In this document: piece by piece, positions 35,793-44,972 of the stretch | Numbering within the stretch: position 1 is the stretch's first letter | How the letters are laid out: each line of letters opens with the position of its first letter | DNA from: Lysobacter_C viscosus | Lineage (GTDB): Bacteria > Pseudomonadota > Gammaproteobacteria > Xanthomonadales > Xanthomonadaceae | Direction of reading: 5' to 3' | Assembly: GCF_046600715.1 (NCBI RefSeq) | Contig: NZ_JBJMAV010000005.1 | Coordinates: forward strand, 1-64,000 | Length of the DNA: 64,000 bases | Program-made: the position numbers and the translations under genes | Notes under the pieces: model-generated | What the model was told of the DNA's origin: nothing | Databases searched by the model: none | Seen by the model: only the letters and a program-made list of their open reading frames with translations

Positions 35793-36686
35793 TCAGCTGC
35801 CCGAGACCGGGCCGGCCTCCGCGTCGGCGTCCATGTCGATCGCCGGTTGGGCGTCCTCGACCGATTCGGCCGGCGGCGTGGGGGCCGCGGGTGCCGCGGG
35901 TGCCGGCGCCGGCGGCGCACTGGCGGCGGCGTAGTCGTTGGCGCGCGGGTGCAGGCCTTCCATGTAGCTGGACAGCGCGCCGATTTCCTCATCGGTCAGC
36001 TTGCTGGCCACGGTCACCATGATGTTGTACAGGCGCGGGTCGGTGTAGACCGTCTCACCCGCGCGGTATTCCTCCAGGCGGCGCTGGCTGTACTGCGAGG
36101 GCTGGCCGGCGACGTAGGGGTACGGCGGCCCCGGGTTGCCTGCGCCGTCAGGCCCGTGGCAGGCCATGCATGCCGGGATGCCCCGCTCGGCATCGCCGGA
36201 GCGGAACAGCTTCTGGCCGATCTGGTAGAACTTCAGCCCCGCATAGGGGCCTTCGGTGACCACGGTGTCGTCGGCCACGCCGGCATCGGCATTCTGGGTC
36301 GCGTAGTAGGCGCCTATGTCGCGGGCATCCTGCGCGCTGAGCATGTCGGCGAAGGGCTTCATCATCGCGGCCATGCCGGTGTTGCGCTCGCCGCTCTTGA
36401 ACAGGGCGATCTGCTGGGCGATGTAGCGCTCGCTCTGGCCGGCCAGGCGCGGGTACTGCAGGTCGGTCGGGTTGCCATCCAGGCCGTGGCAGGCCGCGCA
36501 GGTCCCGGCCTTGGTCGCGCCCGCATCGACGTCGCCCCACGTGGCCTGCTCAGGCGCAGTGGACAACGGTGCGGACTGCACCGGCTCGTTGTCCGGGATC
36601 GGGGTGACCGTGGTCTGTGCGTAGGCGACGGCGGCCGCCGCAAGGGCGGCGACACCGATCAGGCCGAGGACGCGGGCTTGGCTCAT
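35793..36686 (-). CDS. Dihaem cytochrome c4
   Basis: A 297-residue periplasmic electron carrier with a signal peptide (ending AYAQ) and two haem c sites: C63-A-A-C66-H67 and C173-M-A-C176-H177. Each is followed by a homologous domain with a distal Met (MKPFADMLS; YNIMVTVASKLTDEEI). Cytochrome c4 carries electrons from the bc1 complex to terminal oxidases, plausibly the oxidase encoded at 3.8-11.9 kb. After about residue 255 comes a long Ala/Pro tail ending in an acidic DMDADAEA stretch, longer than in typical c4. A near-consensus promoter lies upstream. It is divergent from engB, a common gammaproteobacterial arrangement. Confidence 0.94.
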   Translation of the reverse strand: MSQARVLGLIGVAALAAAAVAYAQTTVTPIPDNEPVQSAPLSTAPEQATWGDVDAGATKAGTCAACHGLDGNPTDLQYPRLAGQSERYIAQQIALFKSGERNTGMAAMMKPFADMLSAQDARDIGAYYATQNADAGVADDTVVTEGPYAGLKFYQIGQKLFRSGDAERGIPACMACHGPDGAGNPGPPYPYVAGQPSQYSQRRLEEYRAGETVYTDPRLYNIMVTVASKLTDEEIGALSSYMEGLHPRANDYAAASAPPAPAPAAPAAPTPPAESVEDAQPAIDMDADAEAGPVSGS

Positions 36687-36746
36687 CTCGCTGTGCTCCG
36701 AAAACTCTGGGGCGGCGGTGCCATGAGACCACGCCGGAACCGCGGA

Positions 36747-36775
36747 ATTATCGGGCCGGGCCCCCGTCGGGTCAA
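36747..36775 (-). promoter_or_regulatory. Cytochrome c4 promoter, near-consensus sigma-70
   Basis: On the minus strand, TTGACC (36770-36775) and GATAAT (36747-36752) are separated by exactly 17 bases; each hexamer matches the consensus at five of six positions. It is the clearest promoter in the window and gives a leader of about 55 bases before the cytochrome start. Confidence 0.75.
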
Positions 36776-36860
36776 CGCGGACGCCGGCCCGCCCCGCGAG
36801 CGGTCCCGCCTCCGTCCGGCCCCGGCCCGGTTGCGGCGCCGCCCGTGCGATCCTATGCCC

Positions 36861-37481
36861 ATGTCCAATCCCCTTGCCCGCGCCCGCTACATGCTGGCGG
36901 CCCATACCCCCCGCCAGCTGCCGCCCGACGGCGGATTCGAAGTGGCGTTCGCCGGGCGTTCCAACGCCGGCAAGTCCACTGCGCTCAACGCGATCTGCCA
37001 GCAGAACGCACTGGCGCGGGTGTCCAAGACCCCGGGCCGCACCCAGCAGCTGGTGTTCTTCGACTTCGAGCCCTCCAGCAACGGGCCGCCGGCCGATCGA
37101 TTCCTGGTCGACCTGCCGGGCTACGGTTACGCCAAGGTGCCCAAGGACCTGCAGGCCCATTGGCAGGCATTCCTGGATGGCTACTTCCGCACCCGCCAGG
37201 CACTCAAGGGCCTGGTGGTGGTGATGGACATCCGCCACCCGCTGAAGGACTACGACCGGCAGATGCTGGGGTACGCGGTCGAGCGCGGGCTGCCGGCGCA
37301 CGCCATCCTGACCAAGGCCGACAAGCTGGGCCGCGGCGCGCAGGGCAACGCCCTGCTCGCGGTGCGCAAGGAGATGCAGGCCGCGTTCGGCGACGTGGTC
37401 AGCCTGCAGGTGTTCTCGGGCGAGTCGAAGATCGGCGTGGACGAGGCGCGCGCGGTGATCGGCCGCTGGCTGGAGCTGTGA
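36861..37481 (+). CDS. engB: Ribosome biogenesis GTPase EngB (YihA/YsxC)
   Basis: An essential GTPase in 50S subunit assembly. The start MSNPLARARYMLAAHTP gives 206 residues; an ATG two codons earlier is possible. GTPase motifs: G1 FAGRSNAGKST, G2 region VSKTPGRTQ, G3 VDLPGYGYAKVPK, G4 LTKADKLGRG, and the SLQVFSGESKIG G5 area. LVVVMDIRHPLKDYDRQM is the usual strand. It is divergent from cytochrome c4 and followed by REP island 3. Confidence 0.95.
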   Translation: MSNPLARARYMLAAHTPRQLPPDGGFEVAFAGRSNAGKSTALNAICQQNALARVSKTPGRTQQLVFFDFEPSSNGPPADRFLVDLPGYGYAKVPKDLQAHWQAFLDGYFRTRQALKGLVVVMDIRHPLKDYDRQMLGYAVERGLPAHAILTKADKLGRGAQGNALLAVRKEMQAAFGDVVSLQVFSGESKIGVDEARAVIGRWLEL

Positions 37482-37492
37482 GCCAACACCTG

Positions 37493-37642
37493 TAGGAGCG
37501 GCCTCAGCGGAGAGCAAGGGTCCGCTTCTTCGCTGTAGGAGCGACGTAAGTCGCGATCGCGGGATCCGAAGCGGGCGAGGTCGCGACTCACGTCGCTCCT
37601 ACAAGAGATGCCGAGTGCCGCTCGCGGCTGACGCGTTCCTAC
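37493..37642. repeat. Composite REP island 3 (A+ B+ B- A-)
   Basis: A(+) begins at 37493 (GTAGGAGCGGCCTCAGCGGA, degenerate stem), B(+) at 37536, inverted B at 37579 and inverted A at 37622. All three start-to-start distances are 43 bases. The island lies between engB and gshA, both on the plus strand, within the only ~300-base gap there. The remaining ~140 bases form the gshA leader. Confidence 0.85.
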
Positions 37643-37782
37643 GGGATCGGCGAGACGCACCGGCGCACTGCACCGTTGCAGCGGCGGCGTTGTCGCCCCG
37701 CCAGCCGCCGCTACACTTCCCGGCTATTGCGAATGCAGGGTCCACCCGCATATCGCCCGCTCCAGTCGACAGCGAGGTGCGC

Positions 37783-39171
37783 GTGTCCGGTCCCAGCCTG
37801 GCCAACGATGTCCCGATCGAGGCCGGCGCGGCCGGTCGCCGCCAGCTGGTCGAATACCTCGCCTCCGGCGTGCGCCCGCGCGATGACTGGAAGATCGGCA
37901 CCGAACACGAGAAGTTCGGCTTCCGCACCGACGACCTGCGTCCGCCGGCCTTCGATGGCGAGCGCGGTATCGAAGCCCTGCTGAAGGGCCTGGTGCAGTT
38001 CGGCTGGTCGCCGGTGCAGGAGCACGGGCGCGTGATCGCGCTGAGCCGCGACGGTGCGTCGGTCTCGCTGGAGCCGGCCGGGCAGCTGGAACTGTCCGGC
38101 GCGCCGCTGGAGAACCTGCACGAAACCTGCAGCGAGGCCTTCGCCCACCTGCGCGATGTGCGCACGGTGGCCGGGCCGATGGGGCTGGGGTTCCTGGGCA
38201 TGGGCTTCCAGCCCAAGTGGCGGCGCGAGGACATGCCGTGGATGCCCAAGGGCCGCTACGGGATCATGCGGCGCTACATGCCGACCGTCGGCAGCCTGGG
38301 ACTGGACATGATGACCCGCACCTCCACCGTGCAGGTCAACCTGGACGTGGCCAGCGAGGCCGACATGGTCAAGAAGTTCCGGGTGTCGCTGGCGCTGCAG
38401 CCGGTCGCGACCGCGCTGTTCGCCGACTCGCCCTTCACCGGAGGCCGGCCCAACGGCTACCTGAGCTACCGCAGCCAGATCTGGACCGACACCGATCCCA
38501 ATCGCACCGGCATGCTGGATTTCGTGTTCGAGGACGGCTTCGGCTACGAGCGCTACGTCGACTACCTGCTCGACGTGCCGATGTATTTCGTCTATCGCGA
38601 CAACGCCTACATCGACGCCGCCGGGCAGTCGTTCCGCGATTTCCTGGACGGCCGCCTGCCGGCCTACCCGGGCCACAGGCCGACGCTGACCGACTGGGCC
38701 GACCACAGCACCACGGCGTTCCCCGAGGTGCGGCTGAAGAAGTACCTGGAGATGCGCGGCGCCGACTCCGGCCCGTGGAACCGGATCTGCGCGCTGTCGG
38801 CGTTCTGGGTGGGCCTGCTGTACGACGACACCGCCCTGGACGCGGCCTGGGACCTGGTGCGCGACTACTCGATGGCCGAACGCCACGCCCTGCGCGACGG
38901 CGTGCCCCGGCACGCGTTCAAGCTGCCGGTGCGCACCGGCGCGACGCAGGGCACGGTGCTGGACCTGGCCCGCCGCGCGCTGGAGATTTCCGCGCACGGA
39001 CTGGCCCGCCGCGCCAACCTCAACCGCAACGGCGCCGACGAGACGATCTACCTGGAGCCGCTGATGGAGTTCGTCGAAGCCGGCCAGACCGCAGCCGAGC
39101 GCAAGCTGGAACTTTTCCACGGTGCCTGGGGTGGCACCGTCGACCCGGTGTTCCGCGAATTCGCCTACTGA
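37783..39171 (+). CDS. gshA: Glutamate-cysteine ligase, plant/alphaproteobacterial type
   Basis: GshA makes gamma-glutamylcysteine, the first step of glutathione synthesis. GTG at 37783 is chosen (MSGPSLANDVPIE) because GAGG lies five bases upstream and the residues before it are not family-like; this gives 462 residues. Conserved blocks are WKIGTEHEKFGF, ISLEPAGQLELSG-like SVSLEPAGQLELSGAP, GFQPKW, MTRTSTVQVNLD and LALQPVATALFADSPF. This is the redox-regulated plant type, unrelated in length and motif to the E. coli enzyme. Glutathione then serves FrmA, FghA and the glutaredoxin in this window. Confidence 0.95.
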   Translation: MSGPSLANDVPIEAGAAGRRQLVEYLASGVRPRDDWKIGTEHEKFGFRTDDLRPPAFDGERGIEALLKGLVQFGWSPVQEHGRVIALSRDGASVSLEPAGQLELSGAPLENLHETCSEAFAHLRDVRTVAGPMGLGFLGMGFQPKWRREDMPWMPKGRYGIMRRYMPTVGSLGLDMMTRTSTVQVNLDVASEADMVKKFRVSLALQPVATALFADSPFTGGRPNGYLSYRSQIWTDTDPNRTGMLDFVFEDGFGYERYVDYLLDVPMYFVYRDNAYIDAAGQSFRDFLDGRLPAYPGHRPTLTDWADHSTTAFPEVRLKKYLEMRGADSGPWNRICALSAFWVGLLYDDTALDAAWDLVRDYSMAERHALRDGVPRHAFKLPVRTGATQGTVLDLARRALEISAHGLARRANLNRNGADETIYLEPLMEFVEAGQTAAERKLELFHGAWGGTVDPVFREFAY

Positions 39172-39190
39172 GCGACGCGGCCCCCGCCGG

Positions 39191-40141
39191 TCACCGTCGC
39201 CGACGGCGCAGGGAGGCCCCTTCGGTCGAACCGGCCACCATGTGGAAGCGCATCGTCTTGGATCGGTCGCCCTCGAAGGTTTCGAACCGGCGTTCCAGCA
39301 GGCAGGCCTTGAGCTCTTCGGTCACCTCGGGATTGGGGACGAAGTTCTCCAGCACCACGCGACCCATACCGCCCGAGGGCAGGACTTCGACGATCCATGC
39401 CGCCGAGGCGGCGCCGACCTTCTCGAGCTTCACGTAACAGGGTTCCGGCACGTTGGCCAGGCCGATGAGAGCGGCGTCCTGGGCCGAGGCGCGCGCGTGC
39501 GTGCCCCGCTCGCGCTCGAGCATGCGCTTGGCCACGGGTGCACCGTGCACGGCCAGGTAGTCCTTCAGGTCCTCGCGCTTCACCTTGCTCGGCAGCGGCG
39601 GGCGCGCCCATTTCGAAATGATCTCCACGCGCGCCAGCAGGTTCCCGTTGTAGGCCGAGCGCTGGTACTGGAGGTCATCGGCGTCATCGATGAATGCCTG
39701 CCGCACCTCGCGGGTGAAATACAGGTAGGCCTGTGTCCACTTCATGGCCTCGCGGGCGTTCGCGTGGCGCATTTCCATTTCCGCCAGGTCGGCATAGGCC
39801 GGCAGGTAACCGTCCTCCGCCATCGCCCGGATCAGCCGCCGTGCCTTGGGCAGGTCCTGTGGCAGGAGGTTGCCGGGAAGGTAGGGTCCATGGCGGTACA
39901 GCTGGCCAAGGGTGTAGCCGAATTCCGGGCAGCCCTCCATGCCGGCGAGCCGCTCGTAAGCCCCCAGCGCCTGCGCGCGCCGCTCGGCGGGCGCGTCGGG
40001 GTCGAGAAGATCAAGCAGCGTGCCGTGCGGCAGGGCCTCGTAAGCGGCGTCGCAGCCGGCATCCGCCGGGGTCGCGTCCTGTGCCGTTGCCACCATGGGC
40101 ACCGCCAGCGCGATGCACAGACCAAACCAACGCCATCCCAT
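39191..40141 (-). CDS. Secreted protein with Sel1-like repeats and a TonB-C-like end, function unknown
   Basis: A 316-residue exported protein: signal peptide (GLCIALAVPMVATAQDA), then residues ~40-150 resemble Sel1/TPR helical repeats (ECPEFGYTLGQLYRHGPYLPG, AEDGYLPAYADLAEMEMRHANAREAMKW). The C-terminal ~90 residues (CYVKLEKVGAASAAWIVEVLPSG, TEELKACLLERRFETFEG) look like the TonB C-terminal fold seen in energy-transducer-like proteins, but I am not certain. Two Cys are near the mature start (AGCDAAYE, GMEGCPEFG). It is convergent with gshA, 19 bases apart. Confidence 0.7.
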   Translation of the reverse strand: MGWRWFGLCIALAVPMVATAQDATPADAGCDAAYEALPHGTLLDLLDPDAPAERRAQALGAYERLAGMEGCPEFGYTLGQLYRHGPYLPGNLLPQDLPKARRLIRAMAEDGYLPAYADLAEMEMRHANAREAMKWTQAYLYFTREVRQAFIDDADDLQYQRSAYNGNLLARVEIISKWARPPLPSKVKREDLKDYLAVHGAPVAKRMLERERGTHARASAQDAALIGLANVPEPCYVKLEKVGAASAAWIVEVLPSGGMGRVVLENFVPNPEVTEELKACLLERRFETFEGDRSKTMRFHMVAGSTEGASLRRRRR

Positions 40142-40305
40142 GGCGTCCCTCCCCGGGTGGATGTTCCGCGACAGTTCGCGGTGGCCGGATGGCCGGGCGC
40201 GCACCCCATGACGCGCCCCGAAACGCGCGCACTATCGCACGCTCGAGGCGGCCGGGTCACGGCGCACGGGGCGGCCCCGAGCGCGCGAGGTTGTAGCCTA
40301 GTGGG

Positions 40306-43083
40306 ATGAAATCCATCCCCGAACGCGCGCCTGCCACCCCATCCGCCGACCCGACCGAAGACCTGTTGCGCACCTTCGACTTCGCGCCCACCGACGGGCT
40401 CCTGCGCGAAGACGTGAAGCAACTGGGCGCACTGGTGGGGGAAATCCTCGCCGAGCAACGTGGACCGGCATTCCTGGAGGCGGTCGAGCGCCTGCGTCGC
40501 GCGGCCATCGAGCGCCGCGAGGGCGAGGCGCCCGTGGATGGTCTTGCGCACGCACTGGCCGGCGTCGACCTGGCACATGCCGGTGACCTGGTGCGCGCCT
40601 TCGCGACCTACTTCCAGGCGGTGAACCTGGCCGAGCGAGTGCACCGCATCCGCCGGCGCCGCGACCACGAGCGGGCCGAGCACGGCGCGCAGCCCGAGGG
40701 GCTGCTGGACACCGTCACCCGGTTGGCCGCCGAAGGCGTGGACGCCGAGGCCATGGCCGGCCTGCTGGAACGGCTGCGGATCGAACCGGTGTTCACTGCG
40801 CACCCCACCGAAGCGGTGCGCCGCGTCCTGCTGGAGAAGGAGCGGCAGATCGTGTCGAGCCTGGTGGACGACATCGACCGCGGCCGCACGCCGGCCGAGC
40901 GCCGCGCCGATCGCGAGCGCATGCGCGTGGCGCTGACCGCCAGCTGGCAGACCGCCGAGGCGCCGGCCGCACGGCCCAGCGTCAATGACGAGTTCGAGCA
41001 TGTCGGCTTCTACCTGGCCGAGGTGCTGTACCGGGTGTTGCCGGTGTTCCACGAGGCGCTGTCGGACGCGCTGGAGACCGCCTATGGCCGCACGTTCGAG
41101 TTGCCGCCGCTGCTGGGCTTCGGCACCTGGGTCGGCGGCGACATGGACGGCAACCCCAACGTCGGTGCGGACACCATCGCCGCGGCCCTGGCCGGCCAGC
41201 GCGGACTGGTCCTGGCCGCCTACCGCCGCGACGTGCGCGCGCTGGCCGAACTGCTCAGCCAGTCGACCCTGCGGGTCGGGGTCGACGACACGATCGTGGA
41301 GACGCTGGAGCGCTACCGCGCGGACATGCCGTCCGCAGCCACCGCACTCAAGCCGCGCCACGCCGACATGCCTTACCGGAACCTGCTCACGCTGATGCAG
41401 GCCCGGCTGGCGGCAACCGCGCGCGAGGAGCCGGCCGGCTACGCGGACGCGTCCGCGTTCCTGGCCGACGTGGAGGCGATCGAGTCCAGCCTGCTCGCGC
41501 ATGGCGGCGAACACGGGGGGGCATTCGCGGTGCGCCGGTTGCGACGGCGCGTGCAGTGTTTCGGCTTCCACCTCGCAAGCCTGGACCTGCGCCAGGATTC
41601 CTCCGTCCACGACGCGGCGCTGGCGGGGCTATTGCAGGATCCCGGCTGGGCGCAGCGACCGGTGCCCGAACGGGTCCGGGTGCTGCAGCAGCTGATCGAC
41701 GGCACCGTGCCTACGCCCACGGTCGAGCCGGAAGCCGCGGCTTCGACGCTGGCAGTGTTCCGCACCGTCGCCCAGCTGCGCCCGCGGTTGGGCGCGCGCG
41801 CATTCGGTCCGTACATCATCAGCATGAGCCGCACCGCCGCCGACGCGCTGGCGGTGCTGGCGCTGGCGCGCATCGCGCACTGCGTCGACGCGGACGGGCA
41901 GGTGCCGCTGGACGTGGCGCCGCTGTTCGAGACCGTCGCCGACCTGGACGCGGCCGCCGACACCCTGCGCCAGCTGTTCGCCGACCCCGTCTACCGCGCC
42001 CACCTGGCGGGGCGGGGTGATCGCCAGGTGGTGATGCTGGGGTATTCGGACAGCGCCAAGGACGGCGGCATCGTCGCATCGCGCTGGGCGCTGCAGCAGA
42101 CCCAGCTGGCGCTGGCCCGGCTTGCCGACGAGAGCGGCGTGCGCATCGCCTTCTTCCACGGCCGGGGCGGCTCCGTCAGCCGCGGTGGCGGCAAGACCAG
42201 CCGTGCCGTGGTGGCCGCGCCGCGCGGGTCCGTGGATGGTTACCTGCGCCTCACCGAGCAGGGCGAGGTCATCCACCGCAAGTACGGCATCCGCGCGATC
42301 GCCCTGCGCAACCTGGAGCAGGCCACCGGTGCGGTGCTGCGCGCGACGCTGCGGCCGCGACCGGCCGACGACCGCGAGGCGCGCTGGCGCGACATCGCCG
42401 GTGAACTCGCCCGCGACGCACGTGCCTACTACCGCGCGCTGGTGCACGAACACCCCGACTTTCCGGCGTACTTCCGCGCCGCCACCCCGATCGACGTGAT
42501 CGAGCGCCTGCGCATCGGTTCGCGCCCGAGCAAGCGCGCCGGACCCGAGGCCGGCGTGGAGTCGCTGCGCGCGATCCCGTGGGTGTTCTCGTGGTCGCAG
42601 AACCGATGTGGGCTGACCGCGTGGTACGGCGTCGGCACGGCCCTGGCGGCAGCGCGCGAACGCCACGGCGACGCCGTGCTGGCCGAGATGTCGCGCGATT
42701 GGCCGTTCTTCGCCACCCTTGTGGACGACGTCGAGATGGTCCTGGCCAAGTCCGACCCGGCGATCTTCGAGCGCTACTCGCGACTGGCCGCCGCCCTGCC
42801 GCAGGGCGACCTGCACGCGCGCCTGCACCCGGGGATCGCCGGGGAGTTCGAGCGCACGCGCGATGCGGTCCTGGCGATCAAGGGCCGGGACGGCCTGCTG
42901 GACAACGACGCGCGGCTGCGCCAGTCGATCCGCCTGCGCAACCCGTACGTCGATCCGATCAGCCTGCTGCAGGTGGACCTGCTGGCACGTTGGCGTGCCG
43001 GTGGCCGCGAGGACGAGGCGCTCTTCCACGCGCTGGTGGCGACGGTCAACGGCATCGCGGCGGGCGTGCAGAACACCGGTTGA
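40306..43083 (+). CDS. ppc: Phosphoenolpyruvate carboxylase
   Basis: Ppc converts phosphoenolpyruvate and bicarbonate to oxaloacetate to refill the TCA cycle. The 925 residues include catalytic His166 in VFTAHPTEAVRR, FGTWVGGDMDGNPNV, MLGYSDSAKDGGIVAS (substrate Arg/Lys region), FFHGRGGSVSRGGG (the mobile catalytic loop) and SWSQNRCGLTAWYG. The end LRNPYVDPISLLQVDLL ... NTG shows the family's C-terminal motif. There is no clear ribosome-binding site. The first 30 residues vary in the family. Confidence 0.96.
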   Translation: MKSIPERAPATPSADPTEDLLRTFDFAPTDGLLREDVKQLGALVGEILAEQRGPAFLEAVERLRRAAIERREGEAPVDGLAHALAGVDLAHAGDLVRAFATYFQAVNLAERVHRIRRRRDHERAEHGAQPEGLLDTVTRLAAEGVDAEAMAGLLERLRIEPVFTAHPTEAVRRVLLEKERQIVSSLVDDIDRGRTPAERRADRERMRVALTASWQTAEAPAARPSVNDEFEHVGFYLAEVLYRVLPVFHEALSDALETAYGRTFELPPLLGFGTWVGGDMDGNPNVGADTIAAALAGQRGLVLAAYRRDVRALAELLSQSTLRVGVDDTIVETLERYRADMPSAATALKPRHADMPYRNLLTLMQARLAATAREEPAGYADASAFLADVEAIESSLLAHGGEHGGAFAVRRLRRRVQCFGFHLASLDLRQDSSVHDAALAGLLQDPGWAQRPVPERVRVLQQLIDGTVPTPTVEPEAAASTLAVFRTVAQLRPRLGARAFGPYIISMSRTAADALAVLALARIAHCVDADGQVPLDVAPLFETVADLDAAADTLRQLFADPVYRAHLAGRGDRQVVMLGYSDSAKDGGIVASRWALQQTQLALARLADESGVRIAFFHGRGGSVSRGGGKTSRAVVAAPRGSVDGYLRLTEQGEVIHRKYGIRAIALRNLEQATGAVLRATLRPRPADDREARWRDIAGELARDARAYYRALVHEHPDFPAYFRAATPIDVIERLRIGSRPSKRAGPEAGVESLRAIPWVFSWSQNRCGLTAWYGVGTALAAARERHGDAVLAEMSRDWPFFATLVDDVEMVLAKSDPAIFERYSRLAAALPQGDLHARLHPGIAGEFERTRDAVLAIKGRDGLLDNDARLRQSIRLRNPYVDPISLLQVDLLARWRAGGREDEALFHALVATVNGIAAGVQNTG

Positions 43084-43129
43084 GGCGCCTAACCGGCGAG
43101 GGCCGCGCATCCGCAGCGCCCGCGCCCTT

Positions 43130-43309
43130 GTAGGAGCGGCTTCAGCCGCGATGCCGATCCCGGTCGCCGCGGATCTCCCCTAGTAGGAGCGACGTAAGTC
43201 GCGACCGCAACTCGGTGGCCCGCGTGGAAGCGACCTACGTCCCTGCTACATAAGTCTGCCAATACACGACAGGTTGCAGGTTCACGATCGCGGCAGAAGC
43301 CGCTCCTAC
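43130..43309. repeat. Composite REP island 4 (A+ B+ degenerate B- A-)
   Basis: A(+) begins at 43130 (GTAGGAGCGGCTTCAGCCGC, the consensus), B(+) at 43183, a clearly degenerate inverted B at about 43227-43249, and inverted A at 43288-43309. Spacing is looser here (53, 44 and 61 bases). The last palindrome ends 13 bases before the FrmR operator, so it occupies the -35 area of the frmR promoter. It also follows ppc and may stop its transcript. Confidence 0.8.
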
Positions 43310-43321
43310 AGCGCATCTATT

Positions 43322-43339
43322 TATACTCACCCCCAGTAT
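43322..43339 (+). promoter_or_regulatory. FrmR operator overlapping a -10 element
   Basis: ATACTCACCCCCAGTAT (43323-43339) is a dyad ATACT/AGTAT around a C tract, the layout recognised by CsoR/RcnR/FrmR repressors (AT-rich inverted repeats flanking a G/C tract). TATACT (43322-43327) overlaps its left arm and fits a sigma-70 -10 box, so repressor binding would block RNA polymerase. It lies 17 bases before the frmR start. Confidence 0.7.
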
Positions 43340-43356
43340 CCCGCTGGCCGGCCTCG

Positions 43357-43632
43357 ATGCCCCACACCCCCGAAGAGAAGCAGCGCGTCCTCGCCCGCGT
43401 CCGCCGTGTCCGCGGGCAGGCGCAGGCGCTGGAACGCGCGCTGGAAGCCGGCACCGGGTGCGGCGCGGTGCTGCAGCAGATCGCCGCGATCCGTGGCGCG
43501 GTCAACGGCCTGATGTCGCAGGTGCTGGAGTCGCACCTGCGCGAGGAACTCGGCCAGCCCGCGCTGTCGGACCGCAAGCGAAAGGCGCGCGTCGACGAGG
43601 TGGTCGGGCTGGTCCGCTCCTACCTGAAGTAA
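43357..43632 (+). CDS. frmR: Formaldehyde-responsive repressor FrmR
   Basis: A 91-residue helical DNA-binding repressor of the CsoR/RcnR family that releases DNA when formaldehyde crosslinks its N-terminus to a cysteine. All key residues are present at the E. coli FrmR numbers: Pro2 (MPHTPEEK), Cys35 (EAGTGCGAVLQQ), His60 and Glu64 (VLESHLREELG). Metal-sensing relatives keep different ligands, so formaldehyde sensing is favoured. The operator lies just upstream, and frmA starts 42 bases downstream. Confidence 0.93.
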   Translation: MPHTPEEKQRVLARVRRVRGQAQALERALEAGTGCGAVLQQIAAIRGAVNGLMSQVLESHLREELGQPALSDRKRKARVDEVVGLVRSYLK

Positions 43633-43674
43633 CCCGCGTGCCGCTGCTTCCCATTCCCCGCTCCGGAGATATCG

Positions 43675-44784
43675 ATGAAATCACGCGCCGCCGTCGCCTT
43701 CGCCCCCGGTCAACCGCTGCAGGTGGTCGAGCTCGACGTGGCACCGCCGCGCAGGGGTGAAGTGCTGGTCAGGATCACCCACACCGCGCTGTGCCACACC
43801 GACGCGTTCACCCTGTCGGGCGAGGACCCGGAAGGCGTATTCCCCGCGGTGCTGGGTCACGAAGGTGCGGGCATCGTGGTCGAGGCCGGTGAAGGCGTCA
43901 CCAGCGTGCAGCCGGGCGACCACGTGATCCCGCTGTATACCGCCGAGTGCGGCGAGTGCCTGTTCTGCAAGAGCGGCAAGACCAACCTGTGCGTGGCGGT
44001 GCGAGCGACCCAGGGCAAGGGGGTCATGCCCGATGGCACCACGCGCTTCTCCTGCAACGGCGAGCCGATCCATCACTACATGGGCTGCTCGACCTTCAGC
44101 GAGTACACGGTGGTCGCCGAAGTGTCGCTGGCCAAGGTCAACCCGGATGCCAACCCGGAGCACGTCTGCCTGCTCGGGTGTGGGGTGACCACCGGCATCG
44201 GCGCGGTCCACAACACCGCCAAGGTGCAGGAGGGGGACTCGGTCGCGGTATTCGGGCTGGGCGCCATCGGCCTGGCCGTCATCCAGGGCGCGGTGCAGGC
44301 CAGGGCGGGGCGGATCATCGCCATCGACACCAATCCGGACAAGTTCGCGCTGGCCCGCGAAATGGGCGCGACCGATTGCGTCAACCCGGAGGACTCCGAC
44401 GCGCCGGTCCAGCAGGTCATCGTGGAGATGACGGGCTGGGGCGTGGACCACAGCTTCGAGTGCATCGGCAACGTCGACGTCATGCGCGCCGCGCTGGAGT
44501 GCGCGCACCGCGGCTGGGGCCAGAGCGTGGTCATCGGCGTCGCCGGCGCGGGGCAGGAAATCAGCACCCGCCCGTTCCAGCTGGTGACGGGGCGCAAGTG
44601 GATGGGTACCGCGTTCGGCGGGGTCAAGGGCCGCAGCCAGCTGCCGGGCATGGTGGAGGATGCGATACGCGGTGACATCCTGCTGGCGCCGTTCGTGACC
44701 CATACCCTGCCGCTGGAGCGCATCAACGAGGCCTTCGAGCTGATGCACGAGGGCAAGTCGATCCGTACCGTGATCCGCTACTGA
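43675..44784 (+). CDS. frmA: S-(hydroxymethyl)glutathione dehydrogenase / class III alcohol dehydrogenase
   Basis: FrmA oxidises the adduct of glutathione and formaldehyde to S-formylglutathione with NAD. The 369 residues carry catalytic zinc ligands C40 (THTALCHTD), H62-E63 (LGHEGAG) and the Cys in CLLGCGVTTG, structural zinc cysteines 92, 95, 98 and 106, and the Rossmann motif VAVFGLGAIGLAVIQG. Start ATG at 43675 follows GGAGATATCG. It is in an operon with frmR; fghA lies downstream past REP island 5. Confidence 0.96.
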   Translation: MKSRAAVAFAPGQPLQVVELDVAPPRRGEVLVRITHTALCHTDAFTLSGEDPEGVFPAVLGHEGAGIVVEAGEGVTSVQPGDHVIPLYTAECGECLFCKSGKTNLCVAVRATQGKGVMPDGTTRFSCNGEPIHHYMGCSTFSEYTVVAEVSLAKVNPDANPEHVCLLGCGVTTGIGAVHNTAKVQEGDSVAVFGLGAIGLAVIQGAVQARAGRIIAIDTNPDKFALAREMGATDCVNPEDSDAPVQQVIVEMTGWGVDHSFECIGNVDVMRAALECAHRGWGQSVVIGVAGAGQEISTRPFQLVTGRKWMGTAFGGVKGRSQLPGMVEDAIRGDILLAPFVTHTLPLERINEAFELMHEGKSIRTVIRY

Positions 44785-44801
44785 TCCGAGTGCCATCCCT
44801 T

Positions 44802-44950
44802 GCAGGAGCCGCTCGGGCCGCGATCGCAAAGCGCCACGTGGCGGACGTTGTAGGAGCGACGTGAGTCGCGATCCAATCCATCCGGATGAGCCGAATCGCG
44901 ACTCACGTCGCTCCTGCACAAGGCACGCTCGCGGCTGAAGCCGCTCCCAC
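44802..44950. repeat. Composite REP island 5 (A+ B+ B- A-)
   Basis: A(+) begins at 44802 (GCAGGAGCCGCTCGGGCCGC, degenerate), B(+) at 44850 (GTAGGAGCGACGTGAGTCGC), inverted B at 44893 and inverted A at 44929-44950. Starts are 48, 43 and 36 bases apart. It separates frmA from fghA in the same direction and could modulate expression of the second gene relative to the first. Confidence 0.85.
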
Positions 44951-44972
44951 AGAACGCAGGCAGGCCCAGTCC

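Noticed and set aside
43130..43309. REP islands as a CRISPR array
   Set aside because: Units are inverted as well as direct, only 20-24 bases long, of two types, with four per island and no cas genes.
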